From NCBI GenBank assembly GCA_003118195.1, contig BEXV01000492.1, forward strand, positions 87,755 to 136,021: a stretch of 48,267 nucleotides of DNA, given 5' to 3'. The stretch's first letter is position 1. Each line of letters opens with the position of its first letter. The stretch is from Hemicentrotus pulcherrimus. Its lineage: Eukaryota; Echinodermata; Echinoidea; Camarodonta; Strongylocentrotidae. Below are positions 36,080 to 46,756 of the stretch, one piece after another. Made by a program: the position numbers and the translations under genes. Under the pieces are notes generated by a model. It ran no database searches and had not been told where the DNA came from. It saw only the letters and a program-made list of their open reading frames with translations.

Positions 36080-36480
36080 TCTCTAAATTTGGCGAGCAAG
36101 CGAAGCGAGCGAGCAAAACATACACGAATTATTTATTCTGTAATCAACACCCTAGATAAGATAATGAGTGGACGCACCCCGCCGCCAAATATTCATGAAC
36201 ACAAAAATCTCAAGTTCGGTCACCTCGATAAACGAATATAAGGATATTAAGGCCTCGCGTTGCCCAGAAAATTAGTCTGTTTATATTTTGCGAGCACGTG
36301 AAGCGATTGGGCTTAAAATGTGATTTTTATATTAAAGATGTAGGATACATCCGGGCACCTCGCTATCAAATAGAAGGAAATTCGGACCCCTCGTTGCCTA
36401 GATATGGAGATATTTTGGAACTTCGCTGCCTGAAATCATCCTGTTTCTAAATGTTGCGAGCAAGGAAGTGATACTTCATT
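36080..36480. repeat. Degenerate GCGAGC / CCTCG-containing repeat region
   Basis: GCGAGC words recur near 36093, 36289 and 36456, each in a T-rich context, with related phrases CCTCGCGTTGCC, CCTCGTTGCC and CTTCGCTGCC between them. This suggests a decayed tandem array with a variable unit. No coding content is supported. Confidence 0.4.
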
Positions 36481-37405
36481 ATATTTGAAATATTTTTTTA
36501 ATATTTCTAATGAAATTATATACTCTACTGGTTTCTAATAAGCTTTTCATGAAATCGGCGTTATTTCATTATAATTTTATATAATAACTAAATTTCTCTC
36601 GCGGCGCACTCAGGTTGAAACACGCTCCGCTTGTCGGTGTGAAAGGATTGAACACTCCGAAAGGAACTACACTTTCTCTCCAGTATGTAGTAATGGTGTT
36701 AAAAATAGAACCCCCGAGTTTCCATGACAATATGATGATGATATATATCTGTGTTTGTCATCAGTAATGTCGAAAACCACTCCTCATGAGCTGATGAAAC
36801 GATGCAATTTTGAACGAGTACTTGACAATGACAAAACCACCAATCCTCAAAACAGATGCCTTGTCCTTTCATATAGACAGCTTAAAGATGGTTGAATCAT
36901 AGTGTAAACAGAGTATTGTAAGGACCAGGAAATAATATGAAGTGTTCGTCAAATTATAGTTATAATCTACAATAATAATCGGATACTGAAAAATACAACA
37001 CAAATAAAAATGAATCCATGTCAAATGCCGTTGAGAAAACAAGGCACGTACATCTCAAATCAATCCCCCCCCCCTGTTTCAACAATCAGTCTGTTTTTAC
37101 AACACAAAAAGGATACTTTCAAACTCATCTCCAAGGACGCTTTCTATGTGATTGAGCGTTAAATGACTAATGGGCAAATTCAAGCACGGAAAATAAATCA
37201 GAGAAAATATATCAAATGTTTTCCTTTATTTAGTACTTAAATATTGATTATAAGAAGGGAAACATTGTTATCATGTATCGGAACTGAAATATGAATGATC
37301 AAAACTTTTTATGGGCTTTGCCATTGAACTCCATTAAAGATATTTCTCATGATTTTTTTAATACTAAAAATACGTCAACTCTTCGCTTAGCGGTACTGAA
37401 AATAT
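36481..37405. other. Non-coding stretch, nothing recognised
   Basis: AT-rich DNA with a C run near 37067-37075 and no supported gene. Confidence 0.5.
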
Positions 37406-37409
37406 GATA

Positions 37410-37798
37410 TTAAAGGCATTGTTTAACAATGTTTCCAGTTTTACTGATTTTGAACGACCCTACGTGTTATCGGTGTCTGTGATATGGTGTAATATTAAAG
37501 CCAAAAAAAAATTGCGCTTCAAAACGATCATGAAGTGCTTCAAAAAAGTAAAATATCTTTGAGTGACCGATTTTACCATACTCATTTTCTCCTATAGACT
37601 GTAGTGTTATAAAAGCCGTTATATAGGGAAGGTTCGACATTTCTGATTCCAATCATACATATCTTGATAATCACTTAGGCGATCGGCTTGTAAAAGACAT
37701 GGGATTCCTGACTGACCTTAAGGTTTATATTATAATTGCAGCATGAGCTAAATCAAGAATTTTTGAGAATCTGAGGTAAAGTTACCCAATCCCTTTAA
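37410..37798. mobile_element. Probable TTAA-flanked MITE, different family
   Basis: TTAA is followed by AGGCATTGTTTAAC, and the far end is the inverse of AGGGATTGGGTAAC followed by TTAA at 37795-37798. About 10 of 14 terminal bases match. The 389-bp length resembles the other TTAA elements in the window, but the interior is unrelated. No coding frame is supported. Confidence 0.5.
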
Positions 37799-40680
37799 GC
37801 AGCTTTGAGATATTAGATTATTTATTATTAAAGCATATTTCAAATATACCTTTGAGAATCGTAACATAGGTGATTGATGTTGGTTTTCTAAATGAAGACT
37901 CGTGGAAAGCCATTACTTTGTTTAAAAACTATTTTAAAAAACGTAGAAACCATGCAAACTTGTATTATGGATATCCAATCCTATTTTACAGGATTCATTT
38001 GACGTAATGCGATGCGAGTGTTTTTTTTTTTAAAACGTCCTGATTCACATATATAAAACCGTAGCAACATTGAGAGGATTCATTCATTCTGCCCTTCTCT
38101 GGACAATGAGAGAAGAAATAATCCTTTTAAATGTCATTTCGCTATCATAAACAGAGAAAAGCATCGCTGTTAGCTCTTTTGAAATCCCGACACAAGCATG
38201 TCTATCCCCCCCCCCCCGCCCCTCTTTCCATACTGTTGCACCAGAGTAAGTGTAAAAGCGTTTACAGTTTGTGTAAGTGTCGCATCGAGGCGGGTTTTTA
38301 ATGTGGATGATTTGACGGGGCACACTTGGCATTGCTTCTCACCTCCTATATACCTCATAGTATGCATCACCTGGCCGGCTGGTATAACAAAGCAAAGCCA
38401 TGTCATCTTAGGTCAAATCCCTTCCTTAAGCCATCGCTTCTCAAAACCCCCTCATGAATTCATCGATATGCGATGAGACACCCATTATTGGAGATACGAA
38501 ACCAATTATTGTAGATGCGTCGTGTAGGGATTGGCCTCTGGGTGCTGATAAGGATTTTTTAAAGTCTCAAAAGAATTTCAGTAGAGAGGACATTCAGGTT
38601 ATGAAAAACAATTCGACGTCAAAGTACCATAAACTTCATCATGAAATATGCGGGGGAGGGACTAAAACGAATGTTCTGAGCTGACTTTTAACAACATGTG
38701 TGGGTGTGTGAGAGACGATTTGTAAGAGGTTTTATATCCCAAACTAACAGGGTATAGTCCGTGCGCTCACCCCCACCCCCACCCCTCCTCCTCCGAGGGT
38801 ACGCCTTTCCTTCCCGCATTCTGCTCTTCATGCATTCTTTATTTGTGTGTCAGGGTGTCAGAAAAAAACATGTCTCGATATCATGCGATGATCACTAAAG
38901 CTTGATTTACAGAGGAAATTGATATTTCATACCATCTTGCTGTATCTACCTTATCAATTTGACTTGATTTGATTTGTGTATGCGTGTGTGTGTGTGTGTG
39001 TGTGTGTTATAATGATGTGGGTGAAATGTAGGACTCGTTGTTAAGTACACAAGTGAATAATTAACATTTGTACTCCAGACGTGTCGTTTCGACTCGTATT
39101 TCAGATCGAATAACATACATTGTTGCAGGGTGGGAGCTTTAGTTATTCCTTGGGTAGTAGAGCTGCAAAGGATTCCTTCAGACAGTAAACATCTTGTTAT
39201 AGCAAGGTAAAATTGCCACACAGGAGGCCTACATGGATTCAGAACAACCGATTTTAAGCGAACGAAATAGAATAGTAAACAAATGAATACGTACAGGGAA
39301 TTAATAACGAAGCATTGATATTTCCAATAAAAAAACACTCACATTAAAACTTCGTAGTGGTTGATAAAGGGCATTGTTATGTCATTCAATTTGGATTATC
39401 TGATATGACATACATGTATAATAACACGCCATTCTCCGAGTCAAAAAAACAAAATATTTTATTTTTATTTTGTAAGCTATTTAAGCACACGGTAAAAATC
39501 CTAACAGTCGTAAAAGAGCTCCTCTTTCATTTGTTGTTCTCTTTGATGAACTCACACAAATTTTGTTACTCCCTTTTCAGAATCTCATTAAGAGACCCCG
39601 GTATATTTGTTTTTAACGCAGCACTCTAGTCCAAATGGCTACATGTCATATATCAAGTTTATGATGACATATATTAGGCACAATAAAGCAGGCTGTTAGT
39701 GATCATAATTACGAAGCCATAAATGTATTCTTACAATAAAAGTATTACGTACGAGAACTTGAATTAGCTAATTAGGTACATGTGCTTCTTGTCAATTATT
39801 ACGAATTTCTTTCAAAATGTAGTCCAACAAAGATGCGAATTAAATTATGACCAAAATTCTGATCAATCTCCATAAACAGATCTTCTAGGACACATAATGC
39901 GAAAGGCTACGTATGGAGTTTTGATTTGAATGCATAAATGAATAATCAAATGATTAAATAAATAAACAAGAAAAGAGGTGGATACGTACGCGCACTTCAT
40001 AAACGATTTAACGATCATGATTATTTGCGGATATGACGTCATAGAGTCGAGTTTAGTTGAAGTCAAATTGAAATCATTAATTTCACATATAGATGTGTTA
40101 TATAGGGAAGGATACAAATGTTTATATTCATTTTTAAAAATTGATTCAGCATAAAACGGCAAATGTAAACCGTACACATCAGTCGAACACATATAAAAAG
40201 AAACTATTACACATTGTAGATAATTATAGGAATATAAATGCAAATATGATTCAGATATTAGAACAAACCTCGCGCGTCATGAGTAATCTAAACTGATTGC
40301 GTTCTTTTTTGTTGTATTAAGTAATTACATTGCTCATGAAATAACATTTCTAACAAACTATTTTCTTCTTTTTTTCGTTAACATATTTGGAATATAATTA
40401 AACAAATGATACAAATTATTGATATTCAACTGATTATTTCAAATAATTTTTCTTTGAAATGTTGCGTTCTTCTTGTTTCGACCAATATATTGAAACCACT
40501 GTCTGAAAAAATGATTGCCTACTCATCCCCTGCACTGAAATTAATATAAGCCTAAATTGGCATTTAAAAATGCCCGTTTTTTTAAATATTGCGCACTTCT
40601 GTGTACATTGCACTGATAGAAGAGAACTGTTTGGTTCAAGTCCATTTTGTTTTTAATCCGGGTTAATTATCAATATAGCA
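37799..40680. other. Non-coding stretch with minor simple repeats
   Basis: Contains a poly-C run at 38203-38216, C-rich CACCCC repeats at about 38768-38795 and a TG microsatellite at 38976-39008. Frames of 76-130 codons at 38.2-40.2 kb include the TG repeat or lack any recognisable feature. Confidence 0.45.
38976..39008. repeat. TG dinucleotide microsatellite
   Basis: About 14 consecutive TG units. The minus-strand frame across it is a Thr/His repeat. Confidence 0.9.
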
Positions 40681-40683
40681 TCC

Positions 40684-41045
40684 TTAAAGATATAGACCGG
40701 TAGTGGTAAAATTGCGGTTCAAGGGTTTTGGGTGCAAAATATCCATTCAATATTGTTTAGATTATGTCTTCAGAGGTTTAGATTGTAATACTTCAACCTA
40801 AATTCGCAAAACAAAAAAAAGAAATATATACCCAAATTGTCAATGTTGAAGTGCATTCGCGATATCTCTCTAGGCCGGATTGATATGATAATTTACCAAA
40901 TATATCAATAAGAAGGTGGTTTCCCGGAAAAAAAAAATGTATCATCACGTATTAGTCAAAACATATTCTTTCACATGATTGGTAATAAGAGCTTCCATTT
41001 AATTTTTTGAGAGGGGGCGTTTTCCAAACTGGTCTATATCTTTAT
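40684..41045. mobile_element. TTAA-flanked MITE, copy 3
   Basis: TTAA (40684-40687) is followed by AGATATAGACCGGTAGTGG. The other end is the inverse of AGATATAGACCAGTTTGG followed by TTAT, a one-base decay of TTAA. The right half matches the reverse complement of the left half of the element at 7803-8178, including GTATTAGTCAAAACATATTC and TTCACATGATTGGTAAT. The left half is not shared. Confidence 0.75.
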
Positions 41046-41590
41046 ATATATTGTACGACCTTTGCCACCCACAGTGTACATGCATTTCTTTGAAATTCGG
41101 AATCACATTCATTCCGCTTTTTTTCATTTCCTGTTCCTTCAAACAAAAGTATCTAAATTTAATCCACTTTCACTCATTTGTGTTCACTGCAGTTGAAGAT
41201 TCGAACAAGATCATTACTTCATAACGCTTTTTTGTGTTACTCTTCAAGTTGGACATTATGGGCCATCAGTCTGTAAGTCACCTCATACTTTGAGGTATGA
41301 CTGTGACATAGAGAGCGATGGTCTTATTACCTTCACAATTTAGGTTCCCTTATTCTGTGCATTTTGTGTTTGTTTGTTGAAACTTTTTATTCTAAGAGAC
41401 ACTAATGCTGTTGTACTGATTCATGCATTCACGAGCGAAAATGCCTTGTTTATATAAAAAAAAAGTATGTATATGATTTGTCCCTGATTGAAATAGTTAT
41501 GTTTTTCTCTTCTCCTCATTATTTTCATTTTTAATGAATCTTTACAAGTGACTTTTAAAGGCCATCTTCTTAAAATGAAAAATGACTCGT
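41046..41590. other. Non-coding stretch, nothing recognised
   Basis: No coding or repeat signal beyond the adjoining minisatellite. Confidence 0.5.
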
Positions 41591-41870
41591 GTGACAAGGG
41601 GCACGTGTCAGAGTAAAATGGGCACTTATACAAAGAGAAAGGAGCATTTATAACAAAGGAAAAGGGACACTTGTTGGAGTTAAAGGGGGCGACTATCACA
41701 TTAGAATAGGGTGAACTTATCAGACGTGAAAAGGGGCATTTGTTAAAATCAAAAGGGGGCACTTATCTGAATAACAAGGGGAAATTTTCATTTGTAAAAA
41801 TGGGCAGTCATCAGAGATGACAAGGGGCACTTACGAAAAGGGGGAAGGGTACTTATTAGAAAGTAAATGA
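41591..41870. repeat. Degenerate GGGGCACTTAT minisatellite
   Basis: About ten diverged units of roughly 25-30 bp with the core AAAGGGGCACTTAT. The minus-strand frame through it gives a repeating Asn-Lys-Cys-Pro-Phe-Ser pattern, which reflects the repeat and not a gene. Similar units reappear at 45369-45450 beyond the fold-back element. Confidence 0.75.
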
Positions 41871-42193
41871 ATTTATTTCTGATTATATATGTTAATAGGT
41901 TTGTTCGCCCTAGAGGTTCCTTTCCTGAGGCCGTCATTACGTTCAATCATTAGATCAAGATGGCGGTCTCCTGCATTTTTCAATTTTGAAATGATTTGTC
42001 AACTACGTTTTTTTTTAAATTTATAATTGTTTAATGGATTTAAACCATGATAGATTACAGTATCCCTAACTAAAGGTTCATCTGTGAAAAATGTAAAATA
42101 AGCTAATTTCAACTGATTTGGGTAGGTATGGGTATGGACAACCACTAAAAAAAAAGGGAGGAGGTATGGGGGTTGGGGAGAATTTTTTATTAG

Positions 42194-42213
42194 AGGTCAA
42201 AGGTCAATGACCT
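42194..42213. promoter_or_regulatory. Nuclear-receptor half-site cluster (left arm, unit 1)
   Basis: AGGTCA-A-AGGTCA-A-TGACCT: a perfect DR1 followed by an inverted half-site with one-base spacing. DR1 elements are bound by RXR, HNF4 and COUP-type receptors. Binding here is untested. Confidence 0.55.
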
Positions 42214-42354
42214 CTGCCTAAATCACTAATAGTCGTATTTCAGCAACAAAATATGCTTTATATAGATGATATTGATGTCAAAATGCACATTACAAAAGAA
42301 GATAACATAGAATAGCTACTAACCCTTAGAATAAAATCTTGACATCCGAAAATG

Positions 42355-42367
42355 AGGTCAAAGGTCA
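42355..42367. promoter_or_regulatory. DR1-type half-site pair (left arm)
   Basis: AGGTCA-A-AGGTCA, a second perfect DR1 within the same 350-bp unit and without the inverted third half-site. Confidence 0.5.
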
Positions 42368-42541
42368 AAAAACGATGTTATCACTAAAATGTCATATGTA
42401 TAACAGTAAAATTACCATATCATATACAAATGAGCACAAACATATCAAAGAGGCTAATTTCAACTTAATTTGGCGGATATGGGGGTATGGGGTTATTATG
42501 TATTCCAAGAGCAGAGGGGGTGGGTTAAATTTCCTTTCTGA

Positions 42542-42561
42542 GGGTCAAAGGTCATTGACCT
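42542..42561. promoter_or_regulatory. Nuclear-receptor half-site cluster (left arm, unit 2)
   Basis: GGGTCA-A-AGGTCA-T-TGACCT, the equivalent of the unit 1 cluster about 348 bp further on. Confidence 0.5.
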
Positions 42562-42699
42562 TGCACTAAAACACTATACATTGTATTTCAGCAACAAAAT
42601 AAGGTATAAAAATGATCTTGGTGTCAAACTGCACAGGATTGCGGAAGAAGATGACACAGAATAACCACTGAAACTTAGAATAAAATCTCCACACGTGCA

Positions 42700-42960
42700 G
42701 ATACACATGACAGGCCACCTTTCATGCAGCTGCATTTCATGTTTTGACACTGCCTCTCCCCTTCTTTGCATTTTGCAACGAATTCCTTTAAGAAGGTTGT
42801 ATGGCGCGATACCAACAGACCGCATCTTTGGTCTGAGTTTTCTGTTGGAATCTAATTCTTATCCGTTTCCTTTGGGATCAAGAATAGTGGTGTCAAGATG
42901 CTTCCATACCACAAATCGAAGATGGGTAACTATTAATAAGGAGAGGAGTTTGGTGCAACT
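42700..42960 (-). pseudogene. Broken inverted copy of the CXC-type reading frame
   Basis: The minus strand matches the plus-strand frame at 43795-44036 nearly base for base: the shared stretch includes Trp-Lys-His-Leu-Asp-Thr-Thr-Ile-Leu-Asp-Pro and Pro-Tyr-Asn-Leu-Leu-Lys-Gly. It has an in-frame TAA in place of the Trp codon of Gly-Lys-Gly-Trp and a frameshift in the Cys region. It directly abuts the 350-bp repeat unit. It is a non-functional inverted duplicate. Confidence 0.75.
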
Positions 42961-43699
42961 TGCAGAGAGTCCTGTATACCGCAGAGAAAGTGATGTGGAC
43001 TCTAATTAAGAACCAGTGGAATTGCATAGAATAATTGACTGCCTGAGGGTATATGTAGGACATAGAATATTTAAAAAAAACAGCAGAGCTGACTGGCTGT
43101 CCAATTTATTAACATGAGAATAGTATTAACAAATTTCATTTGAACAGTCAAGACTTAACTCCGGGGCACTCCTGTAAAGTAACAAAATTACCGAGATGGA
43201 TATATGTGCAATATTTAATGAGGACTTTTTAGAATCAAGAAAGCTTCAGATGTTGCACAGAAAGGGGTATGAGAATCTAATAAAGCAGTGTAGACGACTA
43301 GACTCTTCATTATTAGAACGATTGGAACGAAAATAGACAAGCAACACTCCTATGGTAGTCTCTCGTAGATGCCGAAACCTTTTCTTGCAAAAGGAGCTGT
43401 ATCATAGGCCTATCCACTGTACTCATTTGTATTTCCAAGCAGGCTTTGATGGTCTTTACGACATCTGCACTTCTGCAGCATAGACAAAGAAGAGTTCCTC
43501 TTCAAGTACGGCTGGTCTGGAAACGACCGTGACTGTTTCATGCATTCATGGACATACCAAAATGTGCTCTCTACAAATGCAGATTTCCTGCCAGTGTCAT
43601 TACTGCATTCACAAGTAACACGTTAACCGACTCAATTCGAACAGCTGGGATAAAGTAATGCAGATCACATAGTTATGGCTCTGGGATACTAGACAAATC

Positions 43700-44173
43700 T
43701 TGCCTATGAAGTTCAAGGACCAAGCGGCCAAGGGAAAAATCAATCCTGACCGCCTTCCACCAACGGAAGATGCAACAGCTCAACATTCCCTTCGTGTCCA
43801 TCTTCAAGTTGTGGTATGGAAGCATCTTGACACCACTATTCTTGATCCCAAAGGAAAAGGATGGGAGTTAGGTTCCAACAGAAAACTCAGACCAAAGATG
43901 ATGTCTGTTGGTATCAGGCCATACAACCTTCTTAAAGGAAATTGTTGCAACTGCAAAAAAGGGGAGAGGCAGTGCCAAAACATGAAATGCAACTGCATGA
44001 AAGGTGGCATGTCATGTGTATCTGCACATGTGGAGTGTGCTGTGGACATTGCTGTAATGGAACAGAAAGCATGGATGCAGAAGAAGTTAATCGGTAGCGA
44101 TGAAGAGGATACAGACAGATTATTATTAATTTGTGTTGTGTTGCCAATAGTTACTGTAATTTCTGAGTTGTGA
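43700..44173 (+). CDS. Partial transposon-type protein with a C-terminal CXC-like Cys motif
   Basis: An open frame of 157 codons. It has LPPT at 19-22 and a QHSLRVHLQ segment at 28-36, followed by Trp40, LDP at 48-50, GW at 54-55 and PYNLLK at 74-79. A cysteine array comes next: C83-x-C85, C92, C97-x-C99, C106, C113. This order resembles C-terminal ends of multi-copy invertebrate proteins carrying a Tesmin/TSO1 CXC-like domain, which I believe are transposon-associated (from memory). The true N-terminus is missing: upstream sequence to 43350 looks like decayed coding. The last 40 residues after the Cys array look like chance read-through. The frame is probably a fragment and not expressed as a full protein. 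Confidence 0.6.
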   Translation: MPMKFKDQAAKGKINPDRLPPTEDATAQHSLRVHLQVVVWKHLDTTILDPKGKGWELGSNRKLRPKMMSVGIRPYNLLKGNCCNCKKGERQCQNMKCNCMKGGMSCVSAHVECAVDIAVMEQKAWMQKKLIGSDEEDTDRLLLICVVLPIVTVISEL

Positions 44174-44408
44174 GTAGTATCTGCAAATTGTACATATACT
44201 TTACATACACAAACTAATTGACACTAATGAACTTTAACCCCCCTCCCTCTGGTCATTTTTTCCTTCAAACTCTTTTTTTTGGTGGTTAAGAATCCATTTG
44301 ATATTTTGTTTTTCTCCAAGTATAATTCTGTGCATTTTGACACCAAGATCATTGAGGCCTATGTAAAACATGCTGTTGCTTAAATGTAATTTCTAGTGTT
44401 TTAGTGCA

Positions 44409-44428
44409 GGGTCAATGACCTTTGACCC
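44409..44428. promoter_or_regulatory. Nuclear-receptor half-site cluster (right arm, unit 1)
   Basis: GGGTCA-A-TGACCT-T-TGACCC, the inverted counterpart of the left-arm clusters. Confidence 0.5.
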
Positions 44429-44747
44429 TCAAAAAAGAAATTTCCCCCTCCTCCTTTTGGGAGTAAATAATAACCCCATTCCTGCCACATTAAGATAAAA
44501 TTAGCCTCTTTGATTCGTTTGTGCTCATTTTTACATAATATCGTAATGTTCTTGTTAATGATAGGACATTTTATTGATAAAACATATATTTTTTACATTT
44601 GATCTCATTTTTGGAGGTCAGGATTTTATTCGAAGGGTCAGTATATATTTTATGTCATCTTCTTTCATAATTCTGTGCAGTTTGACACCAAGATCATCTA
44701 TATACCTTATTTTGTTGCTGAGATACAATGTATAGTGTTTTAGTGCA

Positions 44748-44767
44748 AGGTCAATGACCTTTGATCC
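44748..44767. promoter_or_regulatory. Nuclear-receptor half-site cluster (right arm, unit 2)
   Basis: AGGTCA-A-TGACCT-T-TGATCC. The outer half-site has one mismatch to the consensus TGACCT/C. Confidence 0.45.
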
Positions 44768-45093
44768 TCAGAAAGGAAATTTGCCCCTCCCCCTCTGCTC
44801 TTTGAATAAATAACCCATACCCCCATATCTGCCAAAATAATTTGAAATTAGCCTCTTTGATTTGTTTGTGATAATTTGTATATGATACGGTAATTTTATT
44901 GTCAGAAATATTACATTTCAGTGATAAAATCGTTTTTTTTACATTTGATCTCATTTTCGGAGGTCAAGATTTTATTCTAAGGGTCAGTAGTTATTCGATG
45001 TCATCTTCTTTTGTAATTCTGTGCATTTTGACACCAAGATCTTCTATATACCATATTTTTTTGCTGAAATACAATTTTAAGTGATTTAGGCAG

Positions 45094-45113
45094 GGGTCAT
45101 TGACCTTTGATCT
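45094..45113. promoter_or_regulatory. Nuclear-receptor half-site cluster (right arm, unit 3)
   Basis: GGGTCA-T-TGACCT-T-TGATCT. It occupies the same position in the third repeat unit, about 346 bp from the previous cluster. Confidence 0.45.
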
Positions 45114-45368
45114 CTAATAAACAAAATCTCCCCAACCCCCATACCTCCTCCCTTTTTTTTGGTGGTTGTCCATACCCATACCTACCCAAATCAGTTGAAA
45201 TTAGCTTCTTTTAAAATTTTTTCACAGATTGGCTCAATATACGGCTAATTTAGGGTTATTATATATGTATTCAATGATATATAAAATTATGTACCTATAA
45301 TTTATATATTATTTGCTATTATGTTGAGAAATGCAGAAATAAGATCAAACAAACAAAGAAACAATTTA

Positions 45369-45450
45369 AAAAGGACACTTTTCTTACATCTTACATAATA
45401 CGGGGCACTTTGGGGGTACTCGAGAAAAAAAGGGGGAGGCACTGAGCGCT
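45369..45450. repeat. Remnant GGGGCACTT minisatellite units
   Basis: Contains AAGGACACTT, CGGGGCACTTTG and AGGGGGAGGCACT, resembling the array at 41591-41870 on the other side of the fold-back element. Confidence 0.45.
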
Positions 45451-45714
45451 GAGCACTTAAATGTTAGAAGAATTCAATTGCTTGAGTTTTGTTTGGGGGA
45501 AAGGGACAGTTTTTTTAAAAGGAAACATGTGAAACTTCTCGCATTTATTTATGTATTAATTTGATAACATTTTTCGATTTTCCCACATTAATATCAGTGC
45601 ATGAAGAGTGTTGCCGAAGCATTTTTGCGTCCCGTGAAATGTGGATTGAGTTTTATACTACTCATTTACAACCGCTCGTATAAAATACCATTTGAAACAA
45701 GCCGCCCCCCTAGG

Positions 45715-45995
45715 CCAACCACCCCCTTTGACAACTACTCCTTAGGGCAACCACCATCTAGGACGACTACCCCCAGGACAACTGCCCCCGGACAACTACC
45801 CCCAGACAACTACCCCTACCCCCTAGGACAACTACCCCAAGACAACTACCCCCGGGCAACTACCCCCAGACAACTACCCCCTAGGACAACTGTCCGGGGG
45901 TAGTTGTCCTCGAAGATAGTTGTCGTAGGGGGTAGTTGTATGGGAGTAGTTGACTGGGGTGGTTATCCGGGGGTGGATGTCCAGGGGTAGGTGTC
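45715..45995. repeat. Palindromic GACAACTACCCCC minisatellite
   Basis: About nine units of GACAACTACCCCC read forward, then about seven units of its reverse complement GGGGGTAGTTGTC, switching at about 45891-45900 (GGACAACT, then AGTTGTCC). The unit is 13-16 bp. The Pro/Thr-rich 100-codon frame starting at 45601 is a product of this repeat, not a gene. Confidence 0.85.
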
Positions 45996-45999
45996 CTAG

Positions 46000-46740
46000 A
46001 ACCGTTATTAATATCCGGCGGGAAGGGGGCCTTCTCAAAGTTGTTGATTTCTAGCTGCCCATAAAACTTTGAACTTGTTTTACTTCATGACAGTCTACAT
46101 GCTTAATTGCACCTTTAACTTTGGATGGGCTTCAACTAAATCATTGCATTCGCTTGAGGAACTTTGGGAAGATTGGAAGTCGGTGAAAAATTTCAATTAA
46201 TTAGAATGATTTGCAACACACCGCAAGACATGTAAATGCGATGAACCTATTCAGGTTCTATGTAAAGCTATAGAGTGAAACCTAATAAATTCTGCTGCTC
46301 ATCATTCAAACCTCCTAGCCTCAAGAAAGATTGGAATTTATTGGGGAAGGGTAAAGAGATTACAGGCTGATATATACTTATCCACTCTCTGATACCATGG
46401 TATCGTCTGAACCTCCTACCTCCAGGTTTTAAAAGCATTTTCACCTTTCACTCGATCTGACCCTGAAACTCTATAGATTTCTGAGTCAAGTTACTAAATT
46501 AGTTCGAATTAAATATGTTAAATGGAAAAAAAGGTAATATCGCTTTTTATTCCTATGATTTTCCGATATATAGTCATTTGTGTCACATAAATAAATCTCC
46601 CAGCGTCACTAGAGAAAGTGACTAGTGTGAGAGTGATTCTATAATGAAAAGTGAAATACTGAAACCCGAGCATTTTAATGCATTACAGGGCTTTTAGGGA
46701 TAAAAATTCGATTATCATATTCCATTTTGAACCTGTTTCT
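46000..46740. other. Non-coding stretch, nothing recognised
   Basis: No coding frame, RNA box or inverted repeat that I can support. Confidence 0.5.
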
Positions 46741-46756
46741 GTGAGGCGGCAGGTGG

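Larger units (their letters stand above)
42081..45228. mobile_element. 3.1-kb fold-back element with repeat-array arms
   Basis: Homology between inverted arms begins with TCTGTGAAAAA at 42081 and its complement ending at 45228, then continues through AGCTAATTTCAACTGATTTG and GGTATGGGTATGGACAACC. The arms are themselves tandem arrays with a period of about 350 bp: about two units on the left and three on the right. The centre holds a CXC-type reading frame on the plus strand and an inverted, broken copy on the left. Possible outer CCCTAA/TTAGGG ends lie at 42064 and 45255. No clear target-site duplication was found. It resembles a non-autonomous or decayed fold-back DNA transposon. Confidence 0.78.

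Noticed and set aside
41421..41762. 113-codon minus frame with repeating Lys-Cys-Pro-Phe
   Set aside because: The pattern mirrors the non-coding GGGGCACTTAT minisatellite, which drifts with indels elsewhere in the array.
45601..45903. 100-codon Pro/Thr-rich frame resembling a structural protein
   Set aside because: The repeats come from the GACAACTACCCCC minisatellite, there is no signal peptide, and the frame ends where the array reverses.
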